A stretch of DNA of 64,000 nucleotides from Prevotella nigrescens (GTDB taxonomy: Bacteria; Bacteroidota; Bacteroidia; Bacteroidales; Bacteroidaceae). Under the pieces are notes generated by a model. That model did no database searches. It worked only from the letters and a program-made list of their open reading frames with translations, and was not told the DNA's origin. The stretch lies in contig NZ_CP133465.1 in assembly GCF_031191185.1 (NCBI RefSeq), positions 1,856,001 to 1,920,000 of the forward strand. The letters are read 5' to 3'. Below are positions 52,229-60,669 of the stretch, piece by piece; positions within the stretch are counted from its first letter, which is position 1; the number at the start of each line of letters is the position of its first letter. A program made the translations under genes and the position numbers.

Positions 52229-53548
52229 CTACTTCTGTTGTGGGTACATTGTTACGACGTTTGCACCCTTTATATGGCGTTCAAAGTGCGAGATAAGTGC
52301 TTCTGAATATTGTTTGTGTTTCACGTCCATAGGTTCGTCGTCCAACTGAACAGCGTCTATGCCCATATATTTCTTCATAAAGTCGGCAGCAGAACGCTGA
52401 CTTATATAGTCGGATTCTTCAATGGTGATGGGCACAACTTGGTGGAACTGAATGGTGCGGCCGCCTATATTGGCAAACACTTCGTTGGGTACATCGGGCA
52501 GCGGACATAGCATCAGCACGGCAAAGAAGTCGGTGGAAGCATCGAACGAGAGTTCTTCGCTGTCGCTGTCATTGTAGCTCAGCGTATCGCCCAGCTGAAA
52601 CTGGAAGTTGTAATAGGTGTATTGCACCACATCGCGCAGCAAGTGGAGATACCAATAGTTGCTGTCTTTGCTCAAATCGGCATCGGTTACGTTCCAGTCG
52701 GGCGGCAGATACATAACGTATTCAAAGTGTTCCACCACAAAGCCATCGGTGTATTTGGTTTCGTCGAAAGTTGTTTCGCCATTGTCTAACCGCTTGTAAT
52801 ACTCCTCGTTGGGCACACGAATGGCTCCTGCGCCGACAGTGCAGAGCGTCCAGTAGTTGTGTTGCTTGGTGGGTGGAATACCGACAATGTCGATGGGAAA
52901 GCCTTCGCCGTCGGTATCGTGCAGCACCGCGTCAATCTTTCCGAAGCGTTCTTGTACGAAGTTTCTTACTTCTGCGTACTCTTCAGCGCCGTAATGAGGT
53001 AAGGGTTTGTCCTCGTCGGCTTTCTTTTCCAACTGCATATACGATACGATGTTGCCCAAAATGCGTTCGGGTTCGTCTGAAAAAAGGTAGACAACGCCTA
53101 TATCTGTCTTGTCTTTCGTTTCGATATAAATGTATTTCTGCGCCAACCATATATCCTTAATCAGCGAGAATGGCGTGGTAAGATAGCGTGCCTGAATGCC
53201 GTCGTCTGTGGTTATCGACACCGAAATGCCATCTTCATCAATGCGATAGGTGTTGAGTTGTAATGCTTTGTAGAGCTTTCTGTAGAAGTAAAAATAGTAA
53301 GCAAGAATACAGAAGAGTACAATAGGTATGCTTATTATAGCAAGTCTGGTGTCTTTTTCTAAATAAACCAAAGGTAATATAAGCAGGAAAAGCCACGACG
53401 CAAACATCTTTGTTGGGTGCTGCACCCATAGTCCGCCAACGGCACGAGGTACGAACCACCACACCGACTTGTCGCAATGGCTCGCAACTGGTTCGGGATT
53501 ATCGTGTATTAGCAACTTTAAGGCTTCATCTCTTGTAATATGCTTCAT
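52229..53548 (-). CDS. Two-span membrane protein with C-terminal suppressor-of-fused-like domain
   Basis: A 439-residue protein. Residues 1-90 hold two membrane spans (MFASWLFLLILPLVYL and LAIISIPIVLFCILAYYFYFY); about 95-170 is a YcxB-like beta-rich part (RIDEDGISVSITTDDG...). The C-terminal 240 residues match bacterial suppressor-of-fused (SUFU) domain proteins: QHNYWTLCTVGAGAIRVP and FEYVMYLPPDWNV are the telling stretches. SUFU domains in bacteria are found in immunity and toxin-linked proteins, but the function here is unknown and no toxin is adjacent. A terminator separates it from the glycosyltransferase gene upstream. Confidence 0.78.
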   Translation of the reverse strand: MKHITRDEALKLLIHDNPEPVASHCDKSVWWFVPRAVGGLWVQHPTKMFASWLFLLILPLVYLEKDTRLAIISIPIVLFCILAYYFYFYRKLYKALQLNTYRIDEDGISVSITTDDGIQARYLTTPFSLIKDIWLAQKYIYIETKDKTDIGVVYLFSDEPERILGNIVSYMQLEKKADEDKPLPHYGAEEYAEVRNFVQERFGKIDAVLHDTDGEGFPIDIVGIPPTKQHNYWTLCTVGAGAIRVPNEEYYKRLDNGETTFDETKYTDGFVVEHFEYVMYLPPDWNVTDADLSKDSNYWYLHLLRDVVQYTYYNFQFQLGDTLSYNDSDSEELSFDASTDFFAVLMLCPLPDVPNEVFANIGGRTIQFHQVVPITIEESDYISQRSAADFMKKYMGIDAVQLDDEPMDVKHKQYSEALISHFERHIKGANVVTMYPQQK

Positions 53549-53582
53549 CGTGAAAACAACGAAATAGGGTTGTTATTAAACG

Positions 53583-53618
53583 TATAAAAGAACGCCTCCG
53601 AGGTGAAAGCGTTCTTTT
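53583..53618 (-). terminator. Terminator of the glycosyltransferase gene
   Basis: AAAAGAACGC (53586-53595) pairs with GCGTTCTTTT (53609-53618); on the minus strand it is followed by ATACG, so only the stem's own Ts form the tail. Confidence 0.7.
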
Positions 53619-53631
53619 ACTATGCTGTTAT

Positions 53632-54378
53632 TTAATTTTTAATGGGGGGATATTTCCTGAACCAACCGTCCATTCTTAAACGCATCACACCAAAAAAGGC
53701 TTCGGAGAATATGCCTCCACTCATCTTGCTTGTGCCTTCTCGGCGGTTTACAAAGATAACGGGCACTTCCTTTATCTTGAACCCTATCTTGTGCGCCGTG
53801 TACTTCATTTCTATTTGGAAGGCATAGCCCTTGAAGCGAACTTCGTCGAGCGGAATGGTTTCGAGCACCTTGCGGCGATAGCATACAAAGCCTGCCGTGG
53901 TGTCGTGGACGTGAAATCCGGTTACGAAACGTACATACTTGCTGGCAAAATAGCTCATCAGGACACGTCCGATGGGCCAGTTCACAACGTTTACGCCGCT
54001 GACATAGCGTGAGCCAACCGCTACATCGAAGCCCTCGTCGTGCGTAGCTGCATACAGTCGAGGCAGGTCGTTAGGGTCGTGACTGAAGTCGGCATCCATC
54101 TCGAAGATGTAGTCGTAGCCGTGTTCCAAAGCCCAATGGAAGCCACATATATAGGCTGTTCCAAGTCCTAACTTGCCCGAACGCTCAATGATGAACAAAC
54201 GGTCGGCAAATTCCTCCTTGATTAATCGGTGAGCAATCTGTGCCGTTCCGTCGGGGCTTCCGTCGTCGATGACTAAGATATGGAAACACTTTTCCAAACC
54301 GAAAACGGCTCGGATAATCTTCTCCATATTCTCTTTTTCGTTGTATGTAGGGATTATTACTATGCTGTCGCTTGTCAT
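53632..54378 (-). CDS. Polyprenol-phosphate glycosyltransferase (DPM1-like, GT2)
   Basis: A 248-residue GT2 enzyme: IIPTYNEKENMEKIIRAV, VIDDGSPDGT (nucleotide-sugar site), YIFEMDADFSHDPNDL (DAD, metal site) and the acceptor-side KMSGGIF. Length and motifs match polyprenol monophosphomannose synthases, which load a sugar onto a lipid carrier for later transfer in the periplasm, for example protein O-glycosylation, widespread in Bacteroidetes. The C-terminal membrane domain seen in some relatives is absent. A palindrome array lies 164-307 bp upstream of the start. Confidence 0.9.
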   Translation of the reverse strand: MTSDSIVIIPTYNEKENMEKIIRAVFGLEKCFHILVIDDGSPDGTAQIAHRLIKEEFADRLFIIERSGKLGLGTAYICGFHWALEHGYDYIFEMDADFSHDPNDLPRLYAATHDEGFDVAVGSRYVSGVNVVNWPIGRVLMSYFASKYVRFVTGFHVHDTTAGFVCYRRKVLETIPLDEVRFKGYAFQIEMKYTAHKIGFKIKEVPVIFVNRREGTSKMSGGIFSEAFFGVMRLRMDGWFRKYPPIKN

Positions 54379-54399
54379 ACGTAAATATTTTCTTTACTG

Positions 54400-54431
54400 C
54401 AAAAGTAAGACAAATATCCGAATATCCCAAA
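54400..54431 (-). promoter_or_regulatory. Promoter of glycosyltransferase gene
   Basis: On the minus strand TTTG (54431-54428), 20 bp, TACTTTTG (54407-54400). Confidence 0.72.
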
Positions 54432-54541
54432 TGTTAGAAACGGTTTGCGCATAAAAGGTTGTTAAAAGAGAAAGCACAAGCCTATTGTACGGGAAAGGCA
54501 GCGTGGGGTTTTCCGACTCTGTTTTCAGATGTCTGGGCGGG

Positions 54542-54685
54542 TATGATGTCATATTTAAACGGATATGATATCATCTTCTAAGAAATATGACGTCATATTC
54601 GGACAAATATGACGTCATTTCCGAGCAAATATGACGTCATATTTTGTGAAATATGACGTCATATTTTTCACCACATCATATCATA
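54542..54685. repeat. 22-bp-period palindrome array 2 (TATGACGTCATA)
   Basis: Six copies of a 10-12 bp palindrome, starting at 54542, 54564, 54586, 54608, 54630 and 54652, plus a degraded seventh at 54674. The step is exactly 22 bp every time. The palindrome is TATGACGTCATA in the best copies and TATGATGTCATA or TATGATATCAT in the outer ones; the 10-bp spacers differ (for example TTTAAACGGA, TTCGGACAAA, TTTTGTGAAA) but most end in AAA. The remainder of the gene-free stretch 54432-54854 holds only the EF-G2 terminator. Confidence 0.95.
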
Positions 54686-54770
54686 TTGAAACACAGCACA
54701 TTACAGACGCGCTTTTTCTACATGGAACATTGCTCGGTAACGGCGTTGAAACTGGGGTGAAATTACCCTT

Positions 54771-54811
54771 AAAAACGAAGAGCCGACACGCTGTACGGCA
54801 TGTCGGCTCTT
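54771..54811 (-). terminator. Terminator of EF-G2 gene
   Basis: AAGAGCCGACA...TGTCGGCTCTT stem, followed on the minus strand by CGTTTTT. Confidence 0.85.
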
Positions 54812-54854
54812 GCTATTTTTATGTGTTTTGCAAATGCAAAAATGTTCTTTCTGT

Positions 54855-57017
54855 CTATTCTTCTTCGTCCTTGACCTCTGCTTCGTGTTCAGCAATGAGG
54901 GTCTGCTGGAGTTCGTTAGGCACGAGTTCGTAGCTTGAGAACTTGGTGGTGAAACTTGCACGGCCACCTGTCAGCGAACTCAGAGAGATGCTGTAGCTTG
55001 CCAATTCCTTCAACGGAATCTTGGCTTGCAGCTTCTGGTAGCCCGCTTCGCTGTCCATTCCCATTATCATAGCACGGCGTCCTTGCAAGTCGCTCATTAC
55101 GTCGCCCATGTAATCGCCTGGCACATACACTTCCAAATCGTAGATTGGCTCGAGAATTTTCGGTCCTGCAATCTTGAAAGCATCAGAGAATGCGTGGCGC
55201 GCAGCAAGCGTAAACGAAAGTTCGTTAGAGTCTACTGGGTGCATCTTACCGTCGTAAACAACCACTCGCACGTCGCGGGCGTAGCTTCCGGTCAATGGTC
55301 CACGCTCCATACAGTCCATGATACCTTTCAGAATGGCTGGCATAAAGCGGGTGTCGATGGCTCCGCCAACAACAGAATTGATGAATACGAGCTTGCCGCC
55401 CCAAGGCAAAGTTTTCTCTTCTTTGCCTTTGATATTCATCTTGAACTCCTGTCCGTTGAACTTATACACTGTTGGGTCGGGCATTCCTTCTGCGTATGGC
55501 TCTACGATGAGGTGCACTTCGCCGAACTGTCCTGCGCCACCGCTCTGCTTCTTGTGGCGATATTCAGCCTTTGCCTGCTTGGTAATGGTTTCACGGTAAG
55601 GTATGCGTGCTTCCTTGAATACGGTTTGAAGTTTCTCGTTGTTCTCCAAACGCCACTTCAAAGTACGCAAGTGGAACTCGCCTTGTCCCTTCACAATGGT
55701 CTGGCGCAACTCTTTGCTTTGCTCGATAATCCACGTTGGGTCTTCTTGGCGCATCTTCAACAAGGCAGCCATGAGCTTTTCGGTTTCCTGAGAGTTCACC
55801 GCCTCGATGGCACGCATATATTTCGGGTTGGGATACTTGATGAAATCGAAGTGCTGCTCTACACCCTTACCGTTCAATGTATTGCCTGTCTTGACGTCTT
55901 TCAGCTTCACCGTACAGCCTATATCGCCTGCATTGAGTTGCTCGACGGGGATACGGTTGGAACCCGCACAAGCAAACAGTTGGCCAATGCGTTCCTTTGA
56001 GCCTCTGTCTGCGTTGGTCAAGTCGTCGCCAACCTTGATAGAGCCACTCATTACCTTGAAGTAGCTTACCTCACCGATATGCGGTTCAACGGCAGTCTTG
56101 AAGAAATAAACAGATTCTGCGCCGTTTGGGTCGGGTGCAACTTCCTCGCCGCGTGTGTTATGCACCTTCGGCATCTCGCTGACGAAAGGCACAACGTTGC
56201 CCAAGAATTCCATCAGACGGCGCACACCCATATCTTTTCCGGCACAAACGCAGAACACCGGGAAGATGCTGCGTGCCACAAGACCCTTGCGAATGCCCTC
56301 GCGCATTTCGTCTTCGGTAAGCGTTTCGGTCTCGAAGAACTTCTCCATCAGCGTTTCGTCGTTCTCGGCAGCAGCCTCGACCAACGCTTTGTGCAGCTCC
56401 ATCGCCTTGTCCATTTCCTCGGCAGGTATCTCTTCGATGATAGGAGAACCGCCTTCGGGTTTCCAACTGTACTTCTTCATCAGCAAGACATCAATGATGC
56501 TGTTGAAGCCTGCACCCGTTGCGGTTGGATATTGTATCTGTACACACTTTGAACCATAGATTTCCTTCATGCTGTTCATCACGTTGTCGAAGTCGCATTT
56601 ATCGGAATCTAATTGATTGACTAAGAAGATTACAGGTTTCTTCAACTTCTCTGTATAGCGGAAGTTGTTTTGTGTTCCTACTTCAGGGCCGTACTGTCCG
56701 TTTATAAGTATAACGGCTTGGTCGGTAACGTTCAGTGCCGTTATCGCTCCGCCCACGAAGTCGTCGCTTCCCGGACAATCAATTATGTTTAACTTCTTAT
56801 TGTTCCACTCAACATGAAAAACAGTAGAAAATACTGAGTAGCCATATTCTTGTTCTACTGGAAAATAGTCGCAAACTGTGTTTTTAGCTTCCACTGTGCC
56901 ACGGCGTTTGATAATACCCGCGCCAAATAACATACTTTCGGCAAGAGTAGTCTTGCCGCTACCCGCACTGCCAAGCAATGCAATGTTCTTGATTTCGTTT
57001 GTCTGATATACTCTCAT
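54855..57017 (-). CDS. Elongation factor G2-like translational GTPase paralogue
   Basis: A 720-residue EF-G-fold protein with all five domains. Deviations from canonical EF-G: the P-loop is GSAGSGKTT at 16-24 rather than AHVDHGKTT; switch II reads DCPGSDDF at 80-87 with S84 at the place of the catalytic histidine; the NKxD base-recognition motif is NQLD. This is the pattern of Bacteroides EF-G2, described as supporting translation without GTP hydrolysis and needed under starvation in the gut. Domain IV tip and domain V are preserved (SGGAGQFGEV, GDYMGDVMSDLQGRRAMI). It is thus a translation factor but not the housekeeping one. Start at ATG 57017; an upstream TTG is rejected. Confidence 0.93.
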   Translation of the reverse strand: MRVYQTNEIKNIALLGSAGSGKTTLAESMLFGAGIIKRRGTVEAKNTVCDYFPVEQEYGYSVFSTVFHVEWNNKKLNIIDCPGSDDFVGGAITALNVTDQAVILINGQYGPEVGTQNNFRYTEKLKKPVIFLVNQLDSDKCDFDNVMNSMKEIYGSKCVQIQYPTATGAGFNSIIDVLLMKKYSWKPEGGSPIIEEIPAEEMDKAMELHKALVEAAAENDETLMEKFFETETLTEDEMREGIRKGLVARSIFPVFCVCAGKDMGVRRLMEFLGNVVPFVSEMPKVHNTRGEEVAPDPNGAESVYFFKTAVEPHIGEVSYFKVMSGSIKVGDDLTNADRGSKERIGQLFACAGSNRIPVEQLNAGDIGCTVKLKDVKTGNTLNGKGVEQHFDFIKYPNPKYMRAIEAVNSQETEKLMAALLKMRQEDPTWIIEQSKELRQTIVKGQGEFHLRTLKWRLENNEKLQTVFKEARIPYRETITKQAKAEYRHKKQSGGAGQFGEVHLIVEPYAEGMPDPTVYKFNGQEFKMNIKGKEEKTLPWGGKLVFINSVVGGAIDTRFMPAILKGIMDCMERGPLTGSYARDVRVVVYDGKMHPVDSNELSFTLAARHAFSDAFKIAGPKILEPIYDLEVYVPGDYMGDVMSDLQGRRAMIMGMDSEAGYQKLQAKIPLKELASYSISLSSLTGGRASFTTKFSSYELVPNELQQTLIAEHEAEVKDEEE

Positions 57018-57192
57018 AACCACGATAGATTTAAAAAGGCTGTTTCTAAAAGGTCTACACGCAGGCAGCAATCTACTATAGATTTTGGTTTTAGAAGCCC
57101 ACCTTTAGGTTGTTAGTATTATGTTCTGTGTCGAGCAATAAGCAGTACTTACTGCTACCGCCGTCTAAGTTAGGTATTTTCTTTCATACCAC

Positions 57193-57200
57193 CAAAACTA
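57193..57200 (-). promoter_or_regulatory. Possible -7 box of EF-G2 gene
   Basis: TAGTTTTG on the minus strand; a TTTG at 57219-57216 is only 15 bp upstream. The leader would be about 170 nt. Confidence 0.4.
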
Positions 57201-57236
57201 TTTACAACATTTTAGCAAAGTATTAAAAGATATTAC

Positions 57237-57244
57237 TACTTTTG
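57237..57244 (+). promoter_or_regulatory. -7 promoter box of hemW
   Basis: TACTTTTG, with TTTA at 57211-57214 as a weak, 22-bp-spaced -33. Confidence 0.5.
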
Positions 57245-57292
57245 CAAGCAAGTAATTATCGTTCAGACATAATACATTATATTATATAATAA

Positions 57293-58471
57293 ATGGCAGG
57301 ACTCTATATCCATATTCCCTTTTGTGCAAGCCGCTGCATCTATTGTGGCTTCTACTCCACCCTGACGCCACGTGCAGAGAAAGCATCAGCCGTAGACTTG
57401 TACGTAGACGCACTATGCAAGGAAGCAGCAACACAAAGGCATTACATCTTCGGAGAAAAGTCCGCCCCTGCCGAACGCCTTGAAACCATCTACTTCGGAG
57501 GAGGTACACCATCGCAGCTGCATGCCCGCCACATCGAGAAAATATTCCGCTGCATTGCCGAAAACTATGCCGACAGAATGGCAAACTACGACGATATGGA
57601 AATAACCCTTGAGTGCAACCCCGACGATATAACCCCCGAATATGCCGAAAACCTTAGGCACCTGCCCATCAATCGCATATCAATGGGCGCACAGACTTTC
57701 TCGGACGAACGTCTGAAGTTTCTCCGCCGACGCCACAAAGCTGCCGATGTGCAGACCGCCATCGACCGTCTGCACCGTGCAGGTATAGAAAACATTTCCA
57801 TCGACCTTATGTTTGGCTTCCCCAACGAAACCATAGAGGAATGGCAACTCGACATCGACAAAGCCATAGCCTTAGACGTTGAACACCTTTCGGCTTACAG
57901 CCTGATGTACGAAGAGGGCACTCCGCTTTACCAACTTCTGCAAAAAGGCAAAGTGAAAGATATGGACGAGGAACTCTATCGCACGATGTACGACACGCTT
58001 ATCAACTGCCTTGCCCTCGCCAACTACGAGCAATACGAAATCAGCAACTTCGCCAAGCTCGCCCATACCGCCGTTTCTCCCTTCCGTTCGCGCCACAACA
58101 GTGCCTATTGGGCAAACAAACCCTATCTCGGCATAGGCGCATCGGCACACAGTTACAATCTTTCCACACGCCGTTGGAACATAGACAACCTGCAAGAATA
58201 CATCGACGGCATTACAAACAACCGCCCCATCTACGAGGCAGAAAACATCGATGCCAACACGCACTACGATGATATGGTAACAACAGCCCTGCGCACGAAA
58301 AGCGGCATCGACCTTTCCGCATTGTCATCACCTTACAAAGAGCACATTGCAAAAGCCTCTGCCCCACTCGTTTCGCAAGGTCTGCTCGCCATAACCGACA
58401 ACCATCTGCACCTTACACGCAACGGAATTTACGTCAGCGATTTCGTTATGAGCGAATTAATGTACGTTTAA
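57293..58471 (+). CDS. hemW: HemW, radical SAM family heme chaperone
   Basis: A 392-residue protein formerly annotated as coproporphyrinogen III oxidase-like. N-terminal LYIHIPFCASRCIYCGFYS carries CxxxCxxC plus the additional cysteine-like position seen in HemW; IYFGGGTPSQL is the AdoMet region and GFPNETIEEW and HLSAYSLMYEEGTP follow. It lacks the long N-terminus of true HemN, so heme trafficking is the likely role. Monocistronic. Confidence 0.92.
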   Translation: MAGLYIHIPFCASRCIYCGFYSTLTPRAEKASAVDLYVDALCKEAATQRHYIFGEKSAPAERLETIYFGGGTPSQLHARHIEKIFRCIAENYADRMANYDDMEITLECNPDDITPEYAENLRHLPINRISMGAQTFSDERLKFLRRRHKAADVQTAIDRLHRAGIENISIDLMFGFPNETIEEWQLDIDKAIALDVEHLSAYSLMYEEGTPLYQLLQKGKVKDMDEELYRTMYDTLINCLALANYEQYEISNFAKLAHTAVSPFRSRHNSAYWANKPYLGIGASAHSYNLSTRRWNIDNLQEYIDGITNNRPIYEAENIDANTHYDDMVTTALRTKSGIDLSALSSPYKEHIAKASAPLVSQGLLAITDNHLHLTRNGIYVSDFVMSELMYV

Positions 58472-58497
58472 AACCGCAGCAAATCATTTTTTTTAAT

Positions 58498-58505
58498 TAC
58501 CTTTG
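58498..58505 (+). promoter_or_regulatory. -7 promoter box of 107-residue protein gene
   Basis: TACCTTTG. No well-placed -33 box. Confidence 0.5.
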
Positions 58506-58533
58506 CACGCAGAACAAACAGAAATTTACATTT

Positions 58534-58857
58534 ATGACAGAACAGGAATTTGAACAGCTTTGGCAAGCCAACCGCCAACAACAGCTCGCAAACGACGAAG
58601 AATACCAGCGCATCAAAAAAAGTTACACAGCATCGGGGTGGCTCGATTTCTTTGTGTCTATTGGCGGATTTGTTATCTGCAAAAAGTTTTTAGAGGGCTT
58701 TAACCTTGGCAGCGTATGGACATTTCTCCTTGCAGCCCTTGGAATGATTATCATCTCATACGGCTTCCGAATTATAAAAGCCAGACTAAGCAGCAACAAA
58801 ACCCTTGTAGAAGTGGAGCAACGAATAAAAGAACAATACAAATCCACCTTGCATTAA
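58534..58857 (+). CDS. Small two-span membrane protein of unknown function
   Basis: A 107-residue protein. A charged N-terminal helix (EFEQLWQANRQQQLANDEEYQRIKK) precedes two membrane spans (WLDFFVSIGGFVICKKF and VWTFLLAALGMIIISYGF) and a charged cytosolic helix. I do not recognise a family. It lies 62 bp after hemW with its own -7 box. Confidence 0.7.
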   Translation: MTEQEFEQLWQANRQQQLANDEEYQRIKKSYTASGWLDFFVSIGGFVICKKFLEGFNLGSVWTFLLAALGMIIISYGFRIIKARLSSNKTLVEVEQRIKEQYKSTLH

Positions 58858-59051
58858 CACTCCCATAACAATATTTTAAATATGCTTCGCTGCCAGTATA
58901 GACTACGCTGAACACAGTAGAAGTTGAGTTGATATAACTCATTTTATGGGTAAAAAGAGAGCAATAATACCGTAAATATTTTTCACAAGTACATCTATCG
59001 TGTAACTTGTTTGCTACCAATACGTTGCAAAACCTATTGTTTTGCATTCCA

Positions 59052-59108
59052 AAAGCGGCTGTTTTGCGTTGCAAAAGCGTAGGTTTTGCAACGCAAAACA
59101 GCCGCTTT
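59052..59108. repeat. Dispersed intergenic hairpin, copy C (25-bp perfect stem)
   Basis: Left arm 59052-59076 begins AAAGCGGCTGTTTTGCGTTG, loop GCGTAGG, right arm 59084-59108 is its exact complement. Third and best member of the family also at 2075-2133 and 34342-34376. The surrounding stretch 58858-59260 shows no gene. Confidence 0.92.
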
Positions 59109-59260
59109 CGCAGTGTCAAATCGAGATTACCGTTTTTCATCATAATTATCATTACAAAACAAGGGCAATAAAATGGACAGCGTTTCCTTTAATAGATTTC
59201 TACCGAAACGTTACAAATTCGCTCCTTCTATTAATATAAGGTGGTTCAATAGTGGATAAT

Positions 59261-59294
59261 AAAAAAGTCCGAAAGAATTATTTCTTTCGGACTT
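59261..59294 (-). terminator. Terminator of tRNA-Cys
   Basis: AAGTCCGAAAGAA and TTCTTTCGGACTT form the stem; six T follow on the minus strand. Confidence 0.85.
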
Positions 59295-59297
59295 CCG

Positions 59298-59368
59298 AGG
59301 TGCCTAGCAGAATCGAACTGCTCTACACGGTTTTGCAGACCGTTACCTAACCGACCGGCCCAGGCACC
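59298..59368 (-). tRNA. tRNA-Cys (anticodon GCA)
   Basis: 71 nt on the minus strand. Acceptor GGTGCCT pairs with AGGCACC, discriminator U; anticodon loop CTGCAAA with GCA; T-arm AGCAGTTCGATTCTGCT. CCA is not encoded. The short length and U73 are typical for tRNA-Cys. Confidence 0.96.
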
Positions 59369-59412
59369 CAAAAATTAGTCGACAAGATTAAAGCAATGCC
59401 TTAATTCGAGTG

Positions 59413-59444
59413 CAAAAGTAATAAGAAATATTCGTCTGACCAAA
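59413..59444 (-). promoter_or_regulatory. Promoter of tRNA-Cys
   Basis: On the minus strand TTTG (59444-59441), 20 bp, TACTTTTG (59420-59413). Confidence 0.75.
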
Positions 59445-59455
59445 TTTTTTATAAA

Positions 59456-59644
59456 CTATTGCAAAAAGAATTTACTTTCTTGCGCGCTTGTATGTCGTTT
59501 CTTGCGCATCATTTGTTCCCGAATGGCACAGCCCGGGCAGCCTCCGCAGGCATTCCTTGTTACCTTTATAGTTCTGATTAGCATACGAACAGCATAAGCT
59601 ATTGCGAGTGCTAAAACGATACCAACAATTATATATTGTATCAT
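59456..59644 (-). CDS. FeoB-associated Cys-rich membrane protein
   Basis: A 62-residue protein: one N-terminal membrane span (IIVGIVLALAIAYAVRMLI) followed by ACGGCPGCA with C33, C36 and C39, then a basic tail. It matches the small family often found behind feoB, the ferrous iron transporter, but feoA/feoB are not in this window. The cysteines may bind iron or another metal. Confidence 0.8.
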   Translation of the reverse strand: MIQYIIVGIVLALAIAYAVRMLIRTIKVTRNACGGCPGCAIREQMMRKKRHTSAQESKFFLQ

Positions 59645-59660
59645 AGATACTCCTTTCTTT

Positions 59661-60068
59661 TTATACGGGCTGGTCTTCTACTCTGTCTGTAAACAAGTTT
59701 TCAGTTGCCTTCATTTCATCTTCATCGAACCATTGCGAAAGTTTGTTCTTTGCCTTTTGTTTTGTTTCGTTGTCTATGTTGCCCCAAACCTTTTGTAACA
59801 CGTATATAAGTACTCCGAGGTCGTCGCCCAATCCGGCAAGCGGAATGGCGTCAGGAACAAAGTCGAGCGGTGTTATCAAATAGCCTAATGCCCCAACGAT
59901 AAGGGCTTTATCTTTAATTGACATCTTGTTACTCTCCATAGAGTAATATAATATCAGTGCAGCATAAACCAATTTTGCTCCTGCCCGCTTCGCTATGCGT
60001 TGTATTTTCTCTATAAAGCCACTTTTGGTAAACTTCTCTTTATATTTGTTTAAATCAGGGATTTCCAT
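59661..60068 (-). CDS. YkvA family (DUF1232) protein
   Basis: A 135-residue protein with the DUF1232 core KALIVGALGYLITPLDFVPDAIPLAGLGDDLGVL, a hydrophobic helical pair containing the conserved PxDxxPD. Function unknown; many members are membrane-associated. It is 16 bp upstream of the Cys-rich gene on the same strand, so likely co-transcribed. Confidence 0.88.
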   Translation of the reverse strand: MEIPDLNKYKEKFTKSGFIEKIQRIAKRAGAKLVYAALILYYSMESNKMSIKDKALIVGALGYLITPLDFVPDAIPLAGLGDDLGVLIYVLQKVWGNIDNETKQKAKNKLSQWFDEDEMKATENLFTDRVEDQPV

Positions 60069-60119
60069 ATTATTTTTCCATTATGTATAATATAATAAAA
60101 CGTAGTTGGCACATCGGGG

Positions 60120-60542
60120 TTAAAAGCGTTCCACCTTTTCCACGTAAGCACTGGCTTCCGGGTGTTCTTCTTTCGCACGTCTTATTTTGTTTCGTACTAC
60201 TGCTTTCATCGTTATTTTGTAGATACCAAACAGCAATAAGCCTATGGCAACACCAAAAAGCACCGCCTGATAGCCTTTCACGGGCAGCGATTCTTCCGGG
60301 AAAGCCGATAACACTATAATGGGTAATGTTATCAGAACCCCTGCAATGGTGTATTGCGTGCGTTCTGTTCCCTCGCTGTCGAGCGCGGCTTGATAGTCGA
60401 ATAGAAAGTCGTCTAATTCTTCTTGGCTCAGCTTTTCGTCCATTTGTGGGAAGTCAGGCTCGTTCTTATGATTTCTGATTTTGTTTTCAATCTGATGTTG
60501 AAAATCGTCTAATATGTATCTGTAGTCTTGAAATTCCTCCAT
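60120..60542 (-). CDS. Two-span membrane protein of unknown function
   Basis: A 140-residue protein. The first 70 residues are acidic and helical (YILDDFQHQIENKIRNHKNEPDF); two spans follow (YTIAGVLITLPIIVLSAF and AVLFGVAIGLLLFGIYKITM) and a basic tail. Not recognised. It precedes the DUF1232 gene by 51 bp on the same strand. Confidence 0.7.
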   Translation of the reverse strand: MEEFQDYRYILDDFQHQIENKIRNHKNEPDFPQMDEKLSQEELDDFLFDYQAALDSEGTERTQYTIAGVLITLPIIVLSAFPEESLPVKGYQAVLFGVAIGLLLFGIYKITMKAVVRNKIRRAKEEHPEASAYVEKVERF

Positions 60543-60669
60543 AAAATCACAAAGAATAGTTTATTAATTCGTTTTTCCTGCAATGCTGTTACGCTGCCGG
60601 CAGGTAGGTTCCTCATCTTTTTCACAGCTCAACTCCCTCCCCGCGATGGGGGAGGCAGCGAGTGTGTGT

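Noticed and set aside
54585..54664. TGACGTCA resembling the eukaryotic CRE site
   Set aside because: No bacterial regulator using that site is implied; the match is incidental to a palindrome.
54542..54685. CRISPR array
   Set aside because: The repeat is a 12-bp palindrome with 10-bp spacers; far too short for CRISPR and no cas genes are in the window.
55026..56000. 324-residue plus-strand frame
   Set aside because: Opposite the EF-G2 gene, whose domains are intact.
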